Of a stretch of 64,000 nucleotides of DNA, positions 1-9,213 are shown piece by piece (the first letter of the stretch is position 1; every line of letters begins with the position of its first letter). The DNA lies in contig NZ_JACGWX010000004.1 of NCBI RefSeq assembly GCF_014137945.1, positions 1 to 64,000 of the forward strand. Direction: 5' to 3'. The stretch is from Microcella alkalica (lineage in GTDB: Bacteria; Actinomycetota; Actinomycetes; Actinomycetales; Microbacteriaceae). The position numbers and the translations under genes were made by a program. The notes below the pieces were generated by a model, which saw nothing but the letters and a program-made list of their open reading frames with translations, was not told the DNA's origin and did not search any database.

Positions 1-1199
1 GCCGGGTCATCGAGGCCGACGACTGGTGCCGCGCCTGCGGCTGCCGGGGCGTGCCGCGCGACACGGTCACGCGTAGCTTGGCGCATGCGCCGTTCGGGCA
101 TCGGCCGACGACCTTGCTGCTGCGCCTGCGCCGGTATCGCTGCAGCGGCTGCGGCCGCGTCTGGCGGCAGGACACGGCCGCGGCGGCGGAGCCGCGTGCG
201 AAGATCTCTCGCGCGGGACTGCGCTGGGCGCTGGACGCGCTGGTGCTCGACCATCTCACCGTCTCGCGCGTCGCGGCCGGCCTGGGCGTCGCCTGGCATA
301 CCGCCAACACCGCCGTGCTCGAGGAGGGCAGGCGCCGCCTGCTCGACGACCCGGCACGGTTCGAGGGGGTCGCGGTGCTGGGCGTGGACGAGCACGTCTG
401 GCGTCACACGCGCCGCGGCGACCGCTACGTGACCGTCATCATCGACCTCACCCCGATCCGCGACAAGACGGGGCCAGCCAGGCTGCTGGACATGGTCGAG
501 GGCCGCTCCAAGCACGCGTTCCAGCAGTGGCTCGCCGCCCGACCTCAGGCGTGGCGAGACGGCGTCGAAGTTGTCGCGATGGACGGCTTCTCCGGCTTCA
601 AGACCGCCACCGTCGAGGAGCTGCCCGAGGCGGTGGCCGTCATGGATCCGTTCCACGTCGTCCGCCTCGCCGGCAACGCGCTCGACAGCTGCCGGCGGCG
701 CGTCCAGCAGCAGATCCACGGCCACCGCGGCCGCAAGGGCGATCCGCTCTACGCCGCCCGCCGCACCCTCCACACCGGTGCCGCGTTCCACACGCCGCGC
801 CAGCAGCAGCGGCTCGACGCGCTCTTCGCCGACGAGCGGCATGCCGCCGTCGAGGTCACCTGGGGCATCTACCAGCACATGGTCGCCTCCTACCGCGACC
901 CCGACCGAGCCGCGGGCAAGCAGCTGATGATCGAGCTGATCGACACGGTCAGCGTCGGCGTTCCCGGGGCGCTCCGCGAGGTCATCACCCTCGGCCGGAC
1001 GCTGAAACAGCGCGCCGCCGACGTGCTCGCCTACTTCGACCGGCCCGGCACCTCGAACGGGCCGACCGAGGCGATCAATGGCCGTCTCGAGCACCTCCGC
1101 GGCTCCGCCCTCGGCTTCCGCAACCTCACCAACTACATCGCCCGATCCCTGCTCGAGGCCGGAGGCTTTAGACCGTTGCTACACCCCCAAATGCGATGA
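1..1199 (+). CDS. ISL3-family transposase, 5' end outside window
   Basis: Transposase that would move an ISL3-type insertion sequence. The frame is open from the window edge, so the true start lies upstream; the GTG at 51 is internal because codons before it already encode a zinc-binding cysteine set (C-x2-C-x-C at 27-44). A second pair, CSGCG, lies at 141-155. Further on come the acidic catalytic candidates of the DDE domain: D in GVDEHVW, D in MDGFSGF, and E in GPTEAING near the C-terminus. The C-terminal LLEAGGFRPLLHPQMR looks complete, so the 3' end is intact. It sits directly upstream of lsr2 and has the same orientation. Family assignment is by motif recognition; the terminal inverted repeat was not identified with confidence. 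Confidence 0.9.
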   Translation, partial: RVIEADDWCRACGCRGVPRDTVTRSLAHAPFGHRPTTLLLRLRRYRCSGCGRVWRQDTAAAAEPRAKISRAGLRWALDALVLDHLTVSRVAAGLGVAWHTANTAVLEEGRRRLLDDPARFEGVAVLGVDEHVWRHTRRGDRYVTVIIDLTPIRDKTGPARLLDMVEGRSKHAFQQWLAARPQAWRDGVEVVAMDGFSGFKTATVEELPEAVAVMDPFHVVRLAGNALDSCRRRVQQQIHGHRGRKGDPLYAARRTLHTGAAFHTPRQQQRLDALFADERHAAVEVTWGIYQHMVASYRDPDRAAGKQLMIELIDTVSVGVPGALREVITLGRTLKQRAADVLAYFDRPGTSNGPTEAINGRLEHLRGSALGFRNLTNYIARSLLEAGGFRPLLHPQMR

Positions 1200-1436
1200 G
1201 CCACTAATGCGTCGAGGGCCGGATTATCGGCAATTGCCGTAAGATGACGACCGCTCACCGGAATCGCGCGTATTTATCCTGTGAATAGCAGTACTCTGAT
1301 CCCGCGCCGAGTGTTTATGCTCGGCGACCGACGATTAGCGCTCCGCATGAGAATGCTCCGCCGCGACCCGCTGATCGACGCGATCCCCTCGCGGGCGCAC
1401 GGCCCCGCGAGAACCGCACTATTCAAGGAGTAATTT
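1200..1436. other. Intergenic region between ISL3 end and lsr2
   Basis: About 240 bp, more AT-rich than the surroundings (for example around 1265-1295). It should hold the outer end of the ISL3 element and the lsr2 promoter. I could not place either precisely. No coding region seen. Confidence 0.5.
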
Positions 1437-1793
1437 GTGAAGCGCATCACCACCGAGCTCGTCGACGACCTCGACGGCGGCATCATCGGCCAGGGCGACG
1501 GCGGCACCGTCTCGTTCGGCCTCGACGGCAAGCACTACGAGATCGACCTCACGAACGCTAACGCCGAGCAGCTGCGCAGCGCGCTCTCCCCGTTCATCGC
1601 CAAGGCCCGCTCGGCGAGCTCGGCCCGCGCGGCCGCTCCCGCTACGAAGGCTCCGGGCCGCAAGCGCGCCTCGGCCGGCAGCAGCGCCGAGACGCAGGCC
1701 ATCCGCGAGTGGGCGCAGGCCAACGGCTACCCAGTCGGCGACCGCGGCCGCATCGCCGCCGAGATCCGCGAGGCGTACGCCGCCGCGAAGTAG
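1437..1793 (+). CDS. lsr2: Lsr2 nucleoid-associated xenogeneic silencer
   Basis: Small histone-like protein (118 aa) that dimerises and binds AT-rich minor grooves, bridging DNA and silencing foreign genes. The N-terminal dimerisation domain is recognisable (KRITTELVDDLDG, then a G-rich turn and FGLDGKHYEIDL). A basic, alanine-rich linker at about residues 62-82 follows. The C-terminal DNA-binding domain ends with IREWAQANGYPVGDRGR and carries the RGR minor-groove clamp typical of the family. The start is GTG at 1437, preceded by AAGGAG at 1425-1430. Length is normal for the family. It lies between two insertion sequences but shows no damage. Confidence 0.95.
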   Translation: MKRITTELVDDLDGGIIGQGDGGTVSFGLDGKHYEIDLTNANAEQLRSALSPFIAKARSASSARAAAPATKAPGRKRASAGSSAETQAIREWAQANGYPVGDRGRIAAEIREAYAAAK

Positions 1794-1879
1794 TCGCCGC
1801 GACGCCCTCGCACCGAGGCAGTCGCCCCAGAGCAGCCGCATCGAACGTCGACGGCCCCGCACGATCGGCGGGTTCTAGC

Positions 1880-1920
1880 GATCCCCGCAACACCCTGAGG
1901 TTCAGGGAGTTGCGGGGATC
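1880..1920 (+). repeat. 41-bp palindromic hairpin at left IS30 end
   Basis: Arms GATCCCCGCAAC and GTTGCGGGGATC pair perfectly. Inside them CCCTGA and TCAGGG pair around a GGT loop, with one A/A mismatch between the two stems. The hairpin ends immediately before the GTG start of the transposase. In an mRNA reading in from outside it would sequester the start region, a plausible way to limit expression from neighbouring promoters. Confidence 0.8.
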
Positions 1921-3281
1921 GTGGTTTCTCAAGAGTTGAAGGTGCAGTTCTTTCAAGCGCTCGATCGGGAGAGCGGCAGCATCACTGCTGCGGCTCGTGT
2001 GGTGGAGGTCAACCGTCACACCGCCTACGGGTGGGCAAGGAAAGCGGGCCTTCGCGGCCTTGGGAAGTCAGGAGTGGGCCCGCATCCCGGCCGCGGGGAT
2101 TACGAGCGGTTGCGCGCTGCGGGTGTTCGGCGGCGCGACGCCGCGGCGTGGGTCGGTATCAACGAGCGCACAGCGCGGGACTGGGACAAAGGGATCCGGA
2201 AAACGGGCAACGCGCGCCTGCACCCGGATGGGCGCCGGGTGGATTACAACACGGGTATGACCACCATTGTTGATGTGACGGTGCCCGTGAGGGCGCTTGA
2301 GGCGCAGTTGCATCCGCGGTTTCTGACGTTGGCCGAGCGGGAGCAGATCGCGGACCTGCATCGGCAGAGTGCGTCGCTGCGTGAGATCGGTCGACAGTTG
2401 GGCCGGCCGGCATCGACGATCAAGCGGGAGCTGGATCGCCGGTCGGATGTTGGCTCTTACCGCCCCTACGCCGCTCACCGCTCCTGGGTCAAGAGCCGCG
2501 CCAGGCCCAAGAACAGCAAGCTCGCCGCGGACAGCGCGTTGCGCGCGTTCGTCGTCGACAAGCTGCGGGTGCGGTGGTCGCCAGAGCAGATCTGTCACGC
2601 TCTGGTGAAGGACTTTCCCGATGACGAGAGCATGCGCGTGAGTGCTGAGACGATCTATCAGGCGATCTACGTTCAGGCCCGCGGCGGCCTGCGCCGCGAG
2701 ATCGCCGCGGCGCTGCGCACTGGACGCACCCGCCGAAAGCCGCACAGACTCCCCGAGCAACGCACGCCGCGATTCACCGACCCTATGGTGATGATCTCCG
2801 ACCGGCCGGCGGAGGTTGAGGATCGTGCCGGTCCCGGGCACTGGGAAGGGGATCTGATCGTCGGCACCCGCAGCGGCTCCGCGATCGTGACGTTGGTGGA
2901 GCGAACCACCCGATATGTGATGCTGGGACACCTGCCCGGCGGACACAGCGCCGAAGAGGTTCGTGACGTTCTCGTGCCGCTGATCACGAGCCTGCCCGAG
3001 CATCTGCGCGGCTCGTTGACCTGGGACCAGGGCAGCGAGATGGCCGCTCATAAACAGTCGTGCCGGTGTATTTCTGCGATCCTCACTCGCCCTGGCAGCG
3101 CGGCTCGAACGAGAACACCAACGGGCTGCTGCGTCAGTACTTCCCGAAGTGCACCGACTTGTCCATCTTTGGTGCGGAGGACCTTGAGCATGTTGCACAG
3201 GAGCTCAACGGCCGCCCGCGCAAAACGCTCGGCTGGGATACCCCAGCCGAGCGTTTGCGTGATCTACTGACGACGCCATAA
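1921..3281 (+). pseudogene. IS30-family transposase, broken by a short deletion
   Basis: The N-terminal part has a helix-turn-helix region and the IS30 hallmark LAEREQIADLHRQ...IGRQLGRPASTIKREL. The catalytic core begins with DRAGPGHWEGDLI and runs to [14 protein letters not shown]. Immediately after HKQ (about 3057) the frame is lost. The rest of the domain, [22 protein letters not shown]..., continues from 3060 in another frame to the stop at 3281. Compared with usual IS30 proteins, a segment of six or seven residues between HKQ and VYFCD is missing, so this looks like a roughly 20-bp deletion and not a single-base slip. It separates the second catalytic Asp from the Glu in NENTNG, so the protein is probably inactive. 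Confidence 0.9.
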
Positions 3282-3407
3282 GTCGCCAGGTGTTGCGAGG
3301 ACCCCTAGATTCCGCCTCACCGTGCGGGGCCGTTCTCGTCACGCGGCGGCAGAGCGCCGCCGGGCCCCCAGGTCCGCGCCGCGGACAGCCGGTGGCAGAG
3401 CGCAGCC

Positions 3408-4619
3408 CTAGTCCCGTGCGCCGAAGAGTCGCTGCAGGCGCCGGATGCCCTCGAGCAGGTCGTCGTCGCCGAGCGCGTAGCTGAAGCGCAGGTAGCCGCT
3501 CGGGCCGAACGCCTCGCCGGGCACCGCCGCGACCTCCGCCTGCTCGAGGACGAGGTCGGCGAGCTCGAGCGACGTCGTCGGCGTCACGCCTCCCCACTCG
3601 CGACCCAGCAGGCCCGCGACATCCGGGTAGACGTAGAACGCGCCCGTCGGCGTCGGCGTGACCATGCCGGGGATGCGGTTGAGCTCCGCGACGGCCAGCC
3701 GGCGCCGCCGGTCGAAGGCCTCGCGCATCGTCGCGACCGCGTCCTGCGGGCCGGTCAGCGCGGCGAGCGCGGCGCGCTGCGACACGTTCGCGACGTTGGA
3801 GGAGAGGTGCGACTGAAGATTTGAGGCCGCGGCGATCGCGTCGGCCGGCCCGACCATCCACCCGACCCGCCAGCCGGTCATGGCGTACGTCTTCGCGACG
3901 CCGTTGACGAGGATGGTCGTGTCGGCGAGCCCCGGCACGGCCTCGACGATCGACACCGCGCGCTCGCCGTCGTAGGTGAGCGCCTGGTAGATCTCGTCGG
4001 TGATGACCCAGATGCCGTGCTCGAGCGCCCACTCGCCGATCGCGCGGGTCTGCTCGGGGCTGAACACCGAGCCGGTCGGGTTCGAGGGGCTCACGAAGAG
4101 CAGCACCTTCGTGCGGGGGGTGCGCGCGGCCTCGAGCTGCTCGACCGTGACGAGATAGTTCTGGTCGCTACCGGCGAAGACCTCGACGGGCACGCCGCCG
4201 GCGAGGCGGACGACCTCGGGGTAGGTCGTCCAGTACGGGGCGGGAAGCAGCACCTCGTCGCCGTCGTCGACGATCGTGGCGAAGGCCTGGAAGACGGCCT
4301 GCTTGCCGCCGTTGGTGATGATCACGCGGCTGGCGCTCACCTCGAGGCCCGAGTCGCGCAGCGTCTTCTCGGCGACCGCCTCCCGCAGCTCGGGAAGGCC
4401 CGCGGCGGGGGTGTAGCGGTGGTTCCTGGGGTCGCGCGCGGCGGCGACGGCCGCCTCGACGATGTGGTCGGGCGTCGCGAAGTCGGGCTCCCCGGCCGCG
4501 TACGAGATGACGGGCCGACCGGCGGCCTTGAGAGCCTTCGCCTTCGCGTCGACTTTCAGGGTCGCGGATTCGCTGATCGCGGCGATGCGAGCGGAGATGC
4601 GGGAGGAGTCTGCGGTCAC
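3408..4619 (-). CDS. aspC: Aspartate-type PLP aminotransferase
   Basis: Class I/II pyridoxal-phosphate aminotransferase of 403 aa, probably interconverting aspartate and glutamate via their keto acids. Visible motifs: YAAGEPDF near the N-terminus, [21 protein letters not shown] (substrate/cofactor contact), the VITDEIYQ aspartate loop, and the Schiff-base lysine in [16 protein letters not shown] (about residue 243). I chose the GTG at 4619 over the ATG at 4643 because a TAGACT -10 element (4627-4632, minus strand) lies only 7 nt upstream, which would put the ATG upstream of the transcript. It is divergent from tRNA-Trp/secE. Exact substrate preference is not decidable from sequence. Confidence 0.9.
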   Translation of the reverse strand: MTADSSRISARIAAISESATLKVDAKAKALKAAGRPVISYAAGEPDFATPDHIVEAAVAAARDPRNHRYTPAAGLPELREAVAEKTLRDSGLEVSASRVIITNGGKQAVFQAFATIVDDGDEVLLPAPYWTTYPEVVRLAGGVPVEVFAGSDQNYLVTVEQLEAARTPRTKVLLFVSPSNPTGSVFSPEQTRAIGEWALEHGIWVITDEIYQALTYDGERAVSIVEAVPGLADTTILVNGVAKTYAMTGWRVGWMVGPADAIAAASNLQSHLSSNVANVSQRAALAALTGPQDAVATMREAFDRRRRLAVAELNRIPGMVTPTPTGAFYVYPDVAGLLGREWGGVTPTTSLELADLVLEQAEVAAVPGEAFGPSGYLRFSYALGDDDLLEGIRRLQRLFGARD

Positions 4620-4626
4620 GACGGGA

Positions 4627-4632
4627 AGTCTA
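4627..4632 (-). promoter_or_regulatory. -10 element of aspC, leaderless
   Basis: TAGACT on the minus strand ends 7 nt before the GTG at 4619, the spacing expected when transcription begins at the start codon. Confidence 0.55.
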
Positions 4633-4850
4633 CGGGCGGGCATCCGCGCCCCGCGAAGCGCTCACCCGCCCCGCGCCGCCGTCTCGAAGAGAGGGGCGGA
4701 TGCCCGGCCGGGGGCTCGGCTGGACTCGCCCCGGGGCGTCACCTACACTGGTCGAGGTAGTTGAACTCTGCCAAGCTTTGCCGCGCCGTCAGTCTGGCGA
4801 ATCCCCCGGAACCCGACCGCGGTGAAGCATGCCCGAGTTCGACCACGCCG

Positions 4851-4923
4851 AGGGCGGTGGCTCAATTGGTAGAGCAGCGGTCTCCAAAACCGCAGGTTGC
4901 AGGTTCGAGTCCTGTCCGCCCTG
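4851..4923 (+). tRNA. tRNA-Trp (CCA)
   Basis: Full cloverleaf: acceptor AGGGCGG pairs with CCGCCCT, the D-arm contains GGTAGAGC, the anticodon loop CTCCAAA (4882-4888) carries CCA at 4884-4886, and the T-arm contains GGTTCGAGTCC. The discriminator is G4923; the 3' CCA is not fully encoded. Its place just before secE-nusG is the usual one in actinobacteria. Confidence 0.97.
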
Positions 4924-4939
4924 CACATCGATCGGGCTC

Positions 4940-4996
4940 GGGGCGCTCCCGCACGGGAACGCCCCGGTCTCGGTGATACGGGCTCGCGAGAGCCCG
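4940..4996 (+). terminator. Two hairpins between tRNA-Trp and secE
   Basis: GGGGCG (4940-4945) pairs with CGCCCC (4960-4965), extended internally by TCCC/GGGA. A second stem, CGGGCTC/GAGCCCG with a GCGA loop, lies at 4979-4996. There is no T-run, so these may be processing or attenuating structures instead of a true terminator. Confidence 0.4.
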
Positions 4997-5015
4997 GCGA
5001 CAGTCGGAAGGCAGT

Positions 5016-5309
5016 GTGAACGTGGCAAGAAACGTGGTCGACGAGCCCAATGAGGACATCGTCGAGAACGCCAGGAAGGACCGCGCCGAGAAGCGCGGAC
5101 CCTTCGGCCGCATGGCGCTGTTCATTCGTCAGGTGTTCAACGAGCTCGGCAAGGTCGTCACGCCGACGCGGCGCGAGCTCATCACCTACACCCTGGTCGT
5201 GCTCGTGTTCGTGATCATCATGATGGCGCTCGTCTCCGGCCTCGACGTCGTGTTCGGGTGGGTCGTGTCGTTCGTCTTCGGCGACGGATCGGCCGTCACG
5301 GGCGGTTAG
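5016..5309 (+). CDS. secE: Preprotein translocase subunit SecE
   Basis: Essential small membrane subunit that clamps the SecY channel. The 97-residue protein has a charged cytoplasmic N-terminus ([11 protein letters not shown]), the conserved amphipathic segment [20 protein letters not shown], and one C-terminal membrane span (about residues 58-80, [20 protein letters not shown]). The GTG at 5016 and an alternative GTG at 5022 are both possible; GGAAGG at 5006-5011 fits the second slightly better. It lies 62 bp before nusG and is probably cotranscribed with it. Confidence 0.95.
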   Translation: MNVARNVVDEPNEDIVENARKDRAEKRGPFGRMALFIRQVFNELGKVVTPTRRELITYTLVVLVFVIIMMALVSGLDVVFGWVVSFVFGDGSAVTGG

Positions 5310-5371
5310 CGCCCCCGCCTCGAACCGCCAGCACCCGCACCGGCCCAGTACTGCCAACGGAAAGAGATCCA

Positions 5372-6322
5372 GTGACCGACGACCACCGCCGCGACATCGA
5401 CCTCGCGACCGCTGCCGAGCAGTCCTCCGAGGAGGACGAGGCGCAGGAGGGCAACACCCTCGAGGCTGACGAGCACTCGGCCGACGCCGCCGAGCACGTC
5501 GCGATGCACATCGTGGACGAGGACGAGCCCGACCTCACCGACCTGTTCGATGCGCTCGAGACCGCCGCCGACCCCGAGGCCGACGCGATCGTCGATGACG
5601 CTCTCGACATCGACTCCGCCGAGGAGGCCGAGGCCGCCGCCGAGGCGACCGAGGACGAGGCCGCCGAGGAGGCCGCGGAGTCCGCCGAGGAGGAGCCCGT
5701 CGAGGTCGACCCCTACGACGAGTTCAAGCGCGAGCTGCGCGTCAAGCCGGGCAAGTGGTACGTCGTCCACTCGTACGCAGGCTTCGAGAAGCGCGTGAAG
5801 TCGAACATCGAGAACCGCCGCGTCTCCATGAACATGGAGGAGAGCATCCACGAGGTGCAGGTCCCCATGGAGGACGTGGTCGAGATCAAGAACGGCCAGC
5901 GCAAGCTCGTCAACCGCGTGCGCATCCCCAGCTACGTGCTCGTCCGCATGGACCTCAACGAGGACAGCTGGTCGGTGGTGCGCCACACGCCCGGCGTCAC
6001 CGGCTTCGTCGGCAACGCCCACAACCCGACGCCGCTGCGCTTCGACGAAGCCTTCACGATGCTGAAGTCGACCGTGCAGATCGCCGAGGCTCCCGCCAAG
6101 GCGGGCGCGGCCAAGGGCGGCGCGACCACCGCGCGCTCCATCCCCGCCGAGATCGACTTCGAGGCCGGCGAGACGATCACCATCAAGGAGGGCTCGTTCG
6201 CGGGTCTTCCCGGCACGATCAGCGAGATCAAGCCCGAGAGCGGCAAGCTCATCGTGCTGGTGTCGCTGTTCGAGCGCGAGACCCCGGTCGAGCTCAGCTT
6301 CGACCAGGTCACCAAGCTCTAA
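5372..6322 (+). CDS. nusG: Transcription termination/antitermination factor NusG
   Basis: Binds RNA polymerase and couples it to Rho and the ribosome. From the GTG at 5372 it is 316 aa, much longer than the roughly 180 aa of E. coli NusG. The excess is an N-terminal extension of about 120 residues that is very rich in Glu, Asp and Ala (about residues 10-120). The NGN domain starts at [16 protein letters not shown] and contains the VPSYVLV-like [12 protein letters not shown] and [10 protein letters not shown]. The KOW domain near the C-terminus has [13 protein letters not shown]. Acidic extensions are common in actinobacterial NusG. The upstream in-frame ATG-less extension to 5258 overlaps secE and is not used. 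Confidence 0.95.
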   Translation: MTDDHRRDIDLATAAEQSSEEDEAQEGNTLEADEHSADAAEHVAMHIVDEDEPDLTDLFDALETAADPEADAIVDDALDIDSAEEAEAAAEATEDEAAEEAAESAEEEPVEVDPYDEFKRELRVKPGKWYVVHSYAGFEKRVKSNIENRRVSMNMEESIHEVQVPMEDVVEIKNGQRKLVNRVRIPSYVLVRMDLNEDSWSVVRHTPGVTGFVGNAHNPTPLRFDEAFTMLKSTVQIAEAPAKAGAAKGGATTARSIPAEIDFEAGETITIKEGSFAGLPGTISEIKPESGKLIVLVSLFERETPVELSFDQVTKL

Positions 6323-6428
6323 GATCCTCTGGGCCCTCGGGCCCCCCCAGTTCACCGCGGCTCGGATTCGCCGAGCAGGCGGGAGCGCGACGGCCACCCG
6401 GCTGCCGCACGACACGAAGGAAGAAGAA

Positions 6429-6860
6429 ATGGCACCGAAGAAGAAGGTCACGGGCCTGATCAAGCTGCAGATCAACGCCGGCGCGGCGAACCCCGCCCCG
6501 CCGATCGGTCCTGCGCTCGGTCAGCACGGTGTGAACATCATGGAGTTCTGCAAGGCGTACAACGCCGCGACCGAGTCGCAGCGCGGCAACGTCATCCCGG
6601 TCGAGATCACCGTCTATGAGGACCGCTCGTTCACGTTCATCCTCAAGACCCCGCCGGCGGCCGAGCTCATCAAGAAGGCCGCGGGCGTGCAGAAGGGCTC
6701 GTCGACGCCGCACACAGTGAAGGTGGCCAAGCTCACCAAGGAGCAGGTCCGCGCGATCGCCGAGCAGAAGCAGGCCGACCTCAACGCCAACGACATCGAC
6801 GCCGCGGCGAAGATCATCGCAGGCACCGCCCGCTCCATGGGCATCACGGTCGAGCAGTAA
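6429..6860 (+). CDS. rplK: 50S ribosomal protein L11
   Basis: Component of the GTPase-associated centre that binds 23S rRNA with the L10/L12 stalk. 143 aa, normal length. N-terminal [38 protein letters not shown] is diagnostic, and the C-terminal RNA-binding domain follows ([15 protein letters not shown]). A GAAGGAAG ribosome-binding site precedes the ATG. It is the first gene of the rplK-rplA pair. Confidence 0.98.
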   Translation: MAPKKKVTGLIKLQINAGAANPAPPIGPALGQHGVNIMEFCKAYNAATESQRGNVIPVEITVYEDRSFTFILKTPPAAELIKKAAGVQKGSSTPHTVKVAKLTKEQVRAIAEQKQADLNANDIDAAAKIIAGTARSMGITVEQ

Positions 6861-6942
6861 GCGCCCGCCTTCCCCCTTCCCACTCAGCGGGAGAGCCAGC
6901 CAGGCTCACGATTCACCGCGAACTCAGCACAGGAGACACAAC

Positions 6943-7632
6943 ATGGCACAGAAGTCCAAGGCCTACCGGGCCGCGGCCGAGAAGCTCGAGGCCGGCAAGT
7001 ACTACACCCCCACGGAGGCCGTGACGGTCGCCCGTGAGACGGGTTCGAAGAACTTCAACGCGACCGTCGAGGTCGCCCTGAAGCTCGGCGTCGACCCCCG
7101 CAAGGCCGACCAGATGGTGCGCGGCACCGTCAACCTGCCCCACGGCACCGGCAAGACCGCGCGCGTCATCGTCTTCGCGACGGGCCCCGCGGCCGAGGCC
7201 GCGATCGCCGCGGGCGCCGATGAGGTCGGCGGCGCCGAGCTCATCGAGAAGGTCGCCGGCGGCTACACCGCCTTCGACTCGGCCGTCTCGACGCCCGAGC
7301 TCATGGGCCAGGTCGGTCGTCTCGGCAAGGTCCTCGGCCCCCGCGGCCTCATGCCCAACCCGAAGACCGGCACCGTGACGCCCGACGTCGCGAAGGCCGT
7401 GACAGACATCAAGGGCGGAAAGATCGAGTTCCGCGTCGACAAGCACGCCAATGTTCACTTCATCGTGGGCAAGACCTCGTTCAGCGAGGACCAGCTCAAC
7501 GAGAACCTGCGCGCCGCGCTCGACGAGGTCCTGCGCCTCAAGCCGTCGAGCTCGAAGGGCCGCTACGTGCAGAAGGGCTCGCTCTCCACGACCTTCGGCC
7601 CGGGCATCCCGCTCGACGTCAACGCGCTCTGA
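6943..7632 (+). CDS. rplA: 50S ribosomal protein L1
   Basis: Two-domain protein forming the L1 stalk, which assists release of deacylated tRNA. 229 aa. Typical features: [41 protein letters not shown], the [22 protein letters not shown] loop, and the C-terminal [21 protein letters not shown] precedes the ATG. It is 82 bp after rplK and is followed by a strong hairpin terminator. Confidence 0.98.
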   Translation: MAQKSKAYRAAAEKLEAGKYYTPTEAVTVARETGSKNFNATVEVALKLGVDPRKADQMVRGTVNLPHGTGKTARVIVFATGPAAEAAIAAGADEVGGAELIEKVAGGYTAFDSAVSTPELMGQVGRLGKVLGPRGLMPNPKTGTVTPDVAKAVTDIKGGKIEFRVDKHANVHFIVGKTSFSEDQLNENLRAALDEVLRLKPSSSKGRYVQKGSLSTTFGPGIPLDVNAL

Positions 7633-7670
7633 GCTCACTGGTGCGCCGCCGCTGCTGCGGCGCATCGTCG

Positions 7671-7698
7671 CGAAGGCCCCGCTCCGGCGGGGCCTTCG
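7671..7698 (+). terminator. Terminator after rplK-rplA
   Basis: An 11-bp GC-rich perfect stem, CGAAGGCCCCG with CGGGGCCTTCG, closes a 6-nt loop shortly after the rplA stop. The T-run is weak (TCGTCGTT), as is common in high-GC actinobacteria. Confidence 0.75.
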
Positions 7699-7777
7699 TC
7701 GTTCCCAGCCGATGCGCGGGCTTCTGAGACTTCCGCGGCTCTAGTCTGGTCGCGTCCCCCCGCACGGAAAGGGCCAC

Positions 7778-8473
7778 GTGACCGCCGCCTTCCTCGTCCT
7801 CCGCGCCATCGCGGTTCTCGCGATCGGGGCCGCGGTCGTAGGCCAGATCATCACGTCGCTCGGATTCTGGGCCGACGCCGGCCTCACCGATACGGCCTTC
7901 CGGCTCACGAACTTCTTCAGCATCGTCACGATCGAGTCGAACGTCGCGTCCGTCGTGGTTCTCACGATGGCTATCGGCCTGACTCTCATGGGCCGGCGTC
8001 CGACGTGGTTCGAGGTCCTGCGGGCCGCCGTCACGACCTACATGGTCACGGGGGGCATTGTCTACAACATGCTCCTGCGCGGCATCGAGCTGCCGCAGTG
8101 GGCGACGCTCGCCTGGTCGAATGAGATCCTCCACGTCTGGGGCCCGCTCTACCTGCTCATCGACCGGCTCTTCGCACCCGGGCGAATCCAACTCGAATGG
8201 AAGCAGTTCCTCTGGATCATCGGGTTCCCGCTCGTGTGGGCCGTCTACACGCTCATCCGCGGGCCGCTCACCTACGACCCCGTGCTCGAAGGTCCCTTCT
8301 ACCCGTACCCGTTCCTCAACCCCGTCACGTCGACCAGTGGCTACGTCTCCGTGGCCTTCTACGTCATCCTCATCGCGGCCGTCATCGGACTCGTGGGGGC
8401 GGCGATCATCCGCATCTCGCGCACCCGTCTCGGTCAGGCGACGGATGCGCGTCCCGTGAGCGCAACGGCCTAG
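7778..8473 (+). CDS. Pr6Pr/FAR-17a-like integral membrane protein
   Basis: Polytopic membrane protein of 231 aa of the Pr6Pr family; biochemical role unknown. About six spans are visible, beginning with FLVLRAIAVLAIGAAVVGQII. Family-like segments include FFSIVTIESNVASVVVL, MVTGGIVYNMLLRG, EILHVWGPLYLLIDRLF and PYPFLNP. The GTG at 7778 follows GGAAAGGG, and a TAGTCT -10 candidate is at 7742-7747. It is unrelated in function to the flanking ribosomal genes. Confidence 0.75.
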   Translation: MTAAFLVLRAIAVLAIGAAVVGQIITSLGFWADAGLTDTAFRLTNFFSIVTIESNVASVVVLTMAIGLTLMGRRPTWFEVLRAAVTTYMVTGGIVYNMLLRGIELPQWATLAWSNEILHVWGPLYLLIDRLFAPGRIQLEWKQFLWIIGFPLVWAVYTLIRGPLTYDPVLEGPFYPYPFLNPVTSTSGYVSVAFYVILIAAVIGLVGAAIIRISRTRLGQATDARPVSATA

Positions 8474-8507
8474 TGCGTCTGCCTGCTCCCGTCCTACGGT
8501 TCCTCCC

Positions 8508-9209
8508 ATGACGCCTCAGCACCGGCGCGACGCCGCGCTCTCCGTGGCCGGCGCGCTCCTCGTGCTCGCCTCGCTCGTCATCATCTGGGTCTCCCGGCTC
8601 ACCGTCCCGCGCGAGCTGTATGTCAGCGAGCTCGGCGCGGTCGGCGAGCCCACGGCGGACGCCTTCCGTCTCGCTCTGCTGCTCCTGGTCGCAGGAGGCG
8701 TGCTCGTCGCGTGGGCGGTGCGCGACCTTCGCGCACGCACGCCGATCCTCCGTCTGGGAACCCCCGCGCTCAGTCTCGCGCTCGCGTGCGCGGGCTTCTT
8801 CGTCGCCGCGAACGTGCCGTGCACCTCCGGGTGCCCCCTGCCGCTCGGGGACACGTTCACGTGGCAGGACTTCACGCACACCCTCGCGGCGGTCCTCGCC
8901 TTCGCGGCCGCGTGCTGGGCGATGCTGCAGGTCGCCTTCGCGCCGGGCCATCGGCCGATCTCCCGACTGTCGCTCGCGATGGCCATCGCAGTCGGTGCCA
9001 TCGCGGCCGCGGGCGGGCTGCTGTCTCTCGCGCGCTGGAACGCGGAGTTCGGCAGCCGTCTGGAGCTCGTCGCGACGACCGTGGGGATCGCGTGGCTCGT
9101 CGTCGTGGGGCTCGTCCGCGCCGTGGGAGCGGTGCGCCCGTCGAGCTCGATGCGCCTCTCGGCCGCAGGGCCGACTCCAAGGAAGCTCATAGGTGATTCC
9201 GCAGACTAG
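8508..9209 (+). CDS. DUF998-like membrane protein
   Basis: Membrane protein of 233 aa with about six hydrophobic spans (residues 10-28, 52-68, 82-102, 122-142, 158-174, 192-210). Between spans three and four there is a short loop with two close cysteines, NVPCTSGCPLP. The general layout resembles DUF998 proteins, whose function is unknown. A TACGGT -10 element (8495-8500) lies 7 nt before the ATG, suggesting a leaderless mRNA. The stop lies 4 nt before the response-regulator start, so the two genes are probably cotranscribed. Confidence 0.65.
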   Translation: MTPQHRRDAALSVAGALLVLASLVIIWVSRLTVPRELYVSELGAVGEPTADAFRLALLLLVAGGVLVAWAVRDLRARTPILRLGTPALSLALACAGFFVAANVPCTSGCPLPLGDTFTWQDFTHTLAAVLAFAAACWAMLQVAFAPGHRPISRLSLAMAIAVGAIAAAGGLLSLARWNAEFGSRLELVATTVGIAWLVVVGLVRAVGAVRPSSSMRLSAAGPTPRKLIGDSAD

Positions 9210-9213
9210 GAGC

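Larger units (their letters stand above)
1874..3309 (+). mobile_element. IS30-family insertion sequence
   Basis: Element bounded by 21-bp imperfect terminal inverted repeats, 1874-1894 and 3289-3309, which match at 18 of 21 positions when one is reverse-complemented. It contains one transposase gene, which is disrupted. Just inside the left end is a long hairpin (1880-1920) ending right before the transposase start. No convincing target-site duplication was seen by eye. Confidence 0.85.
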
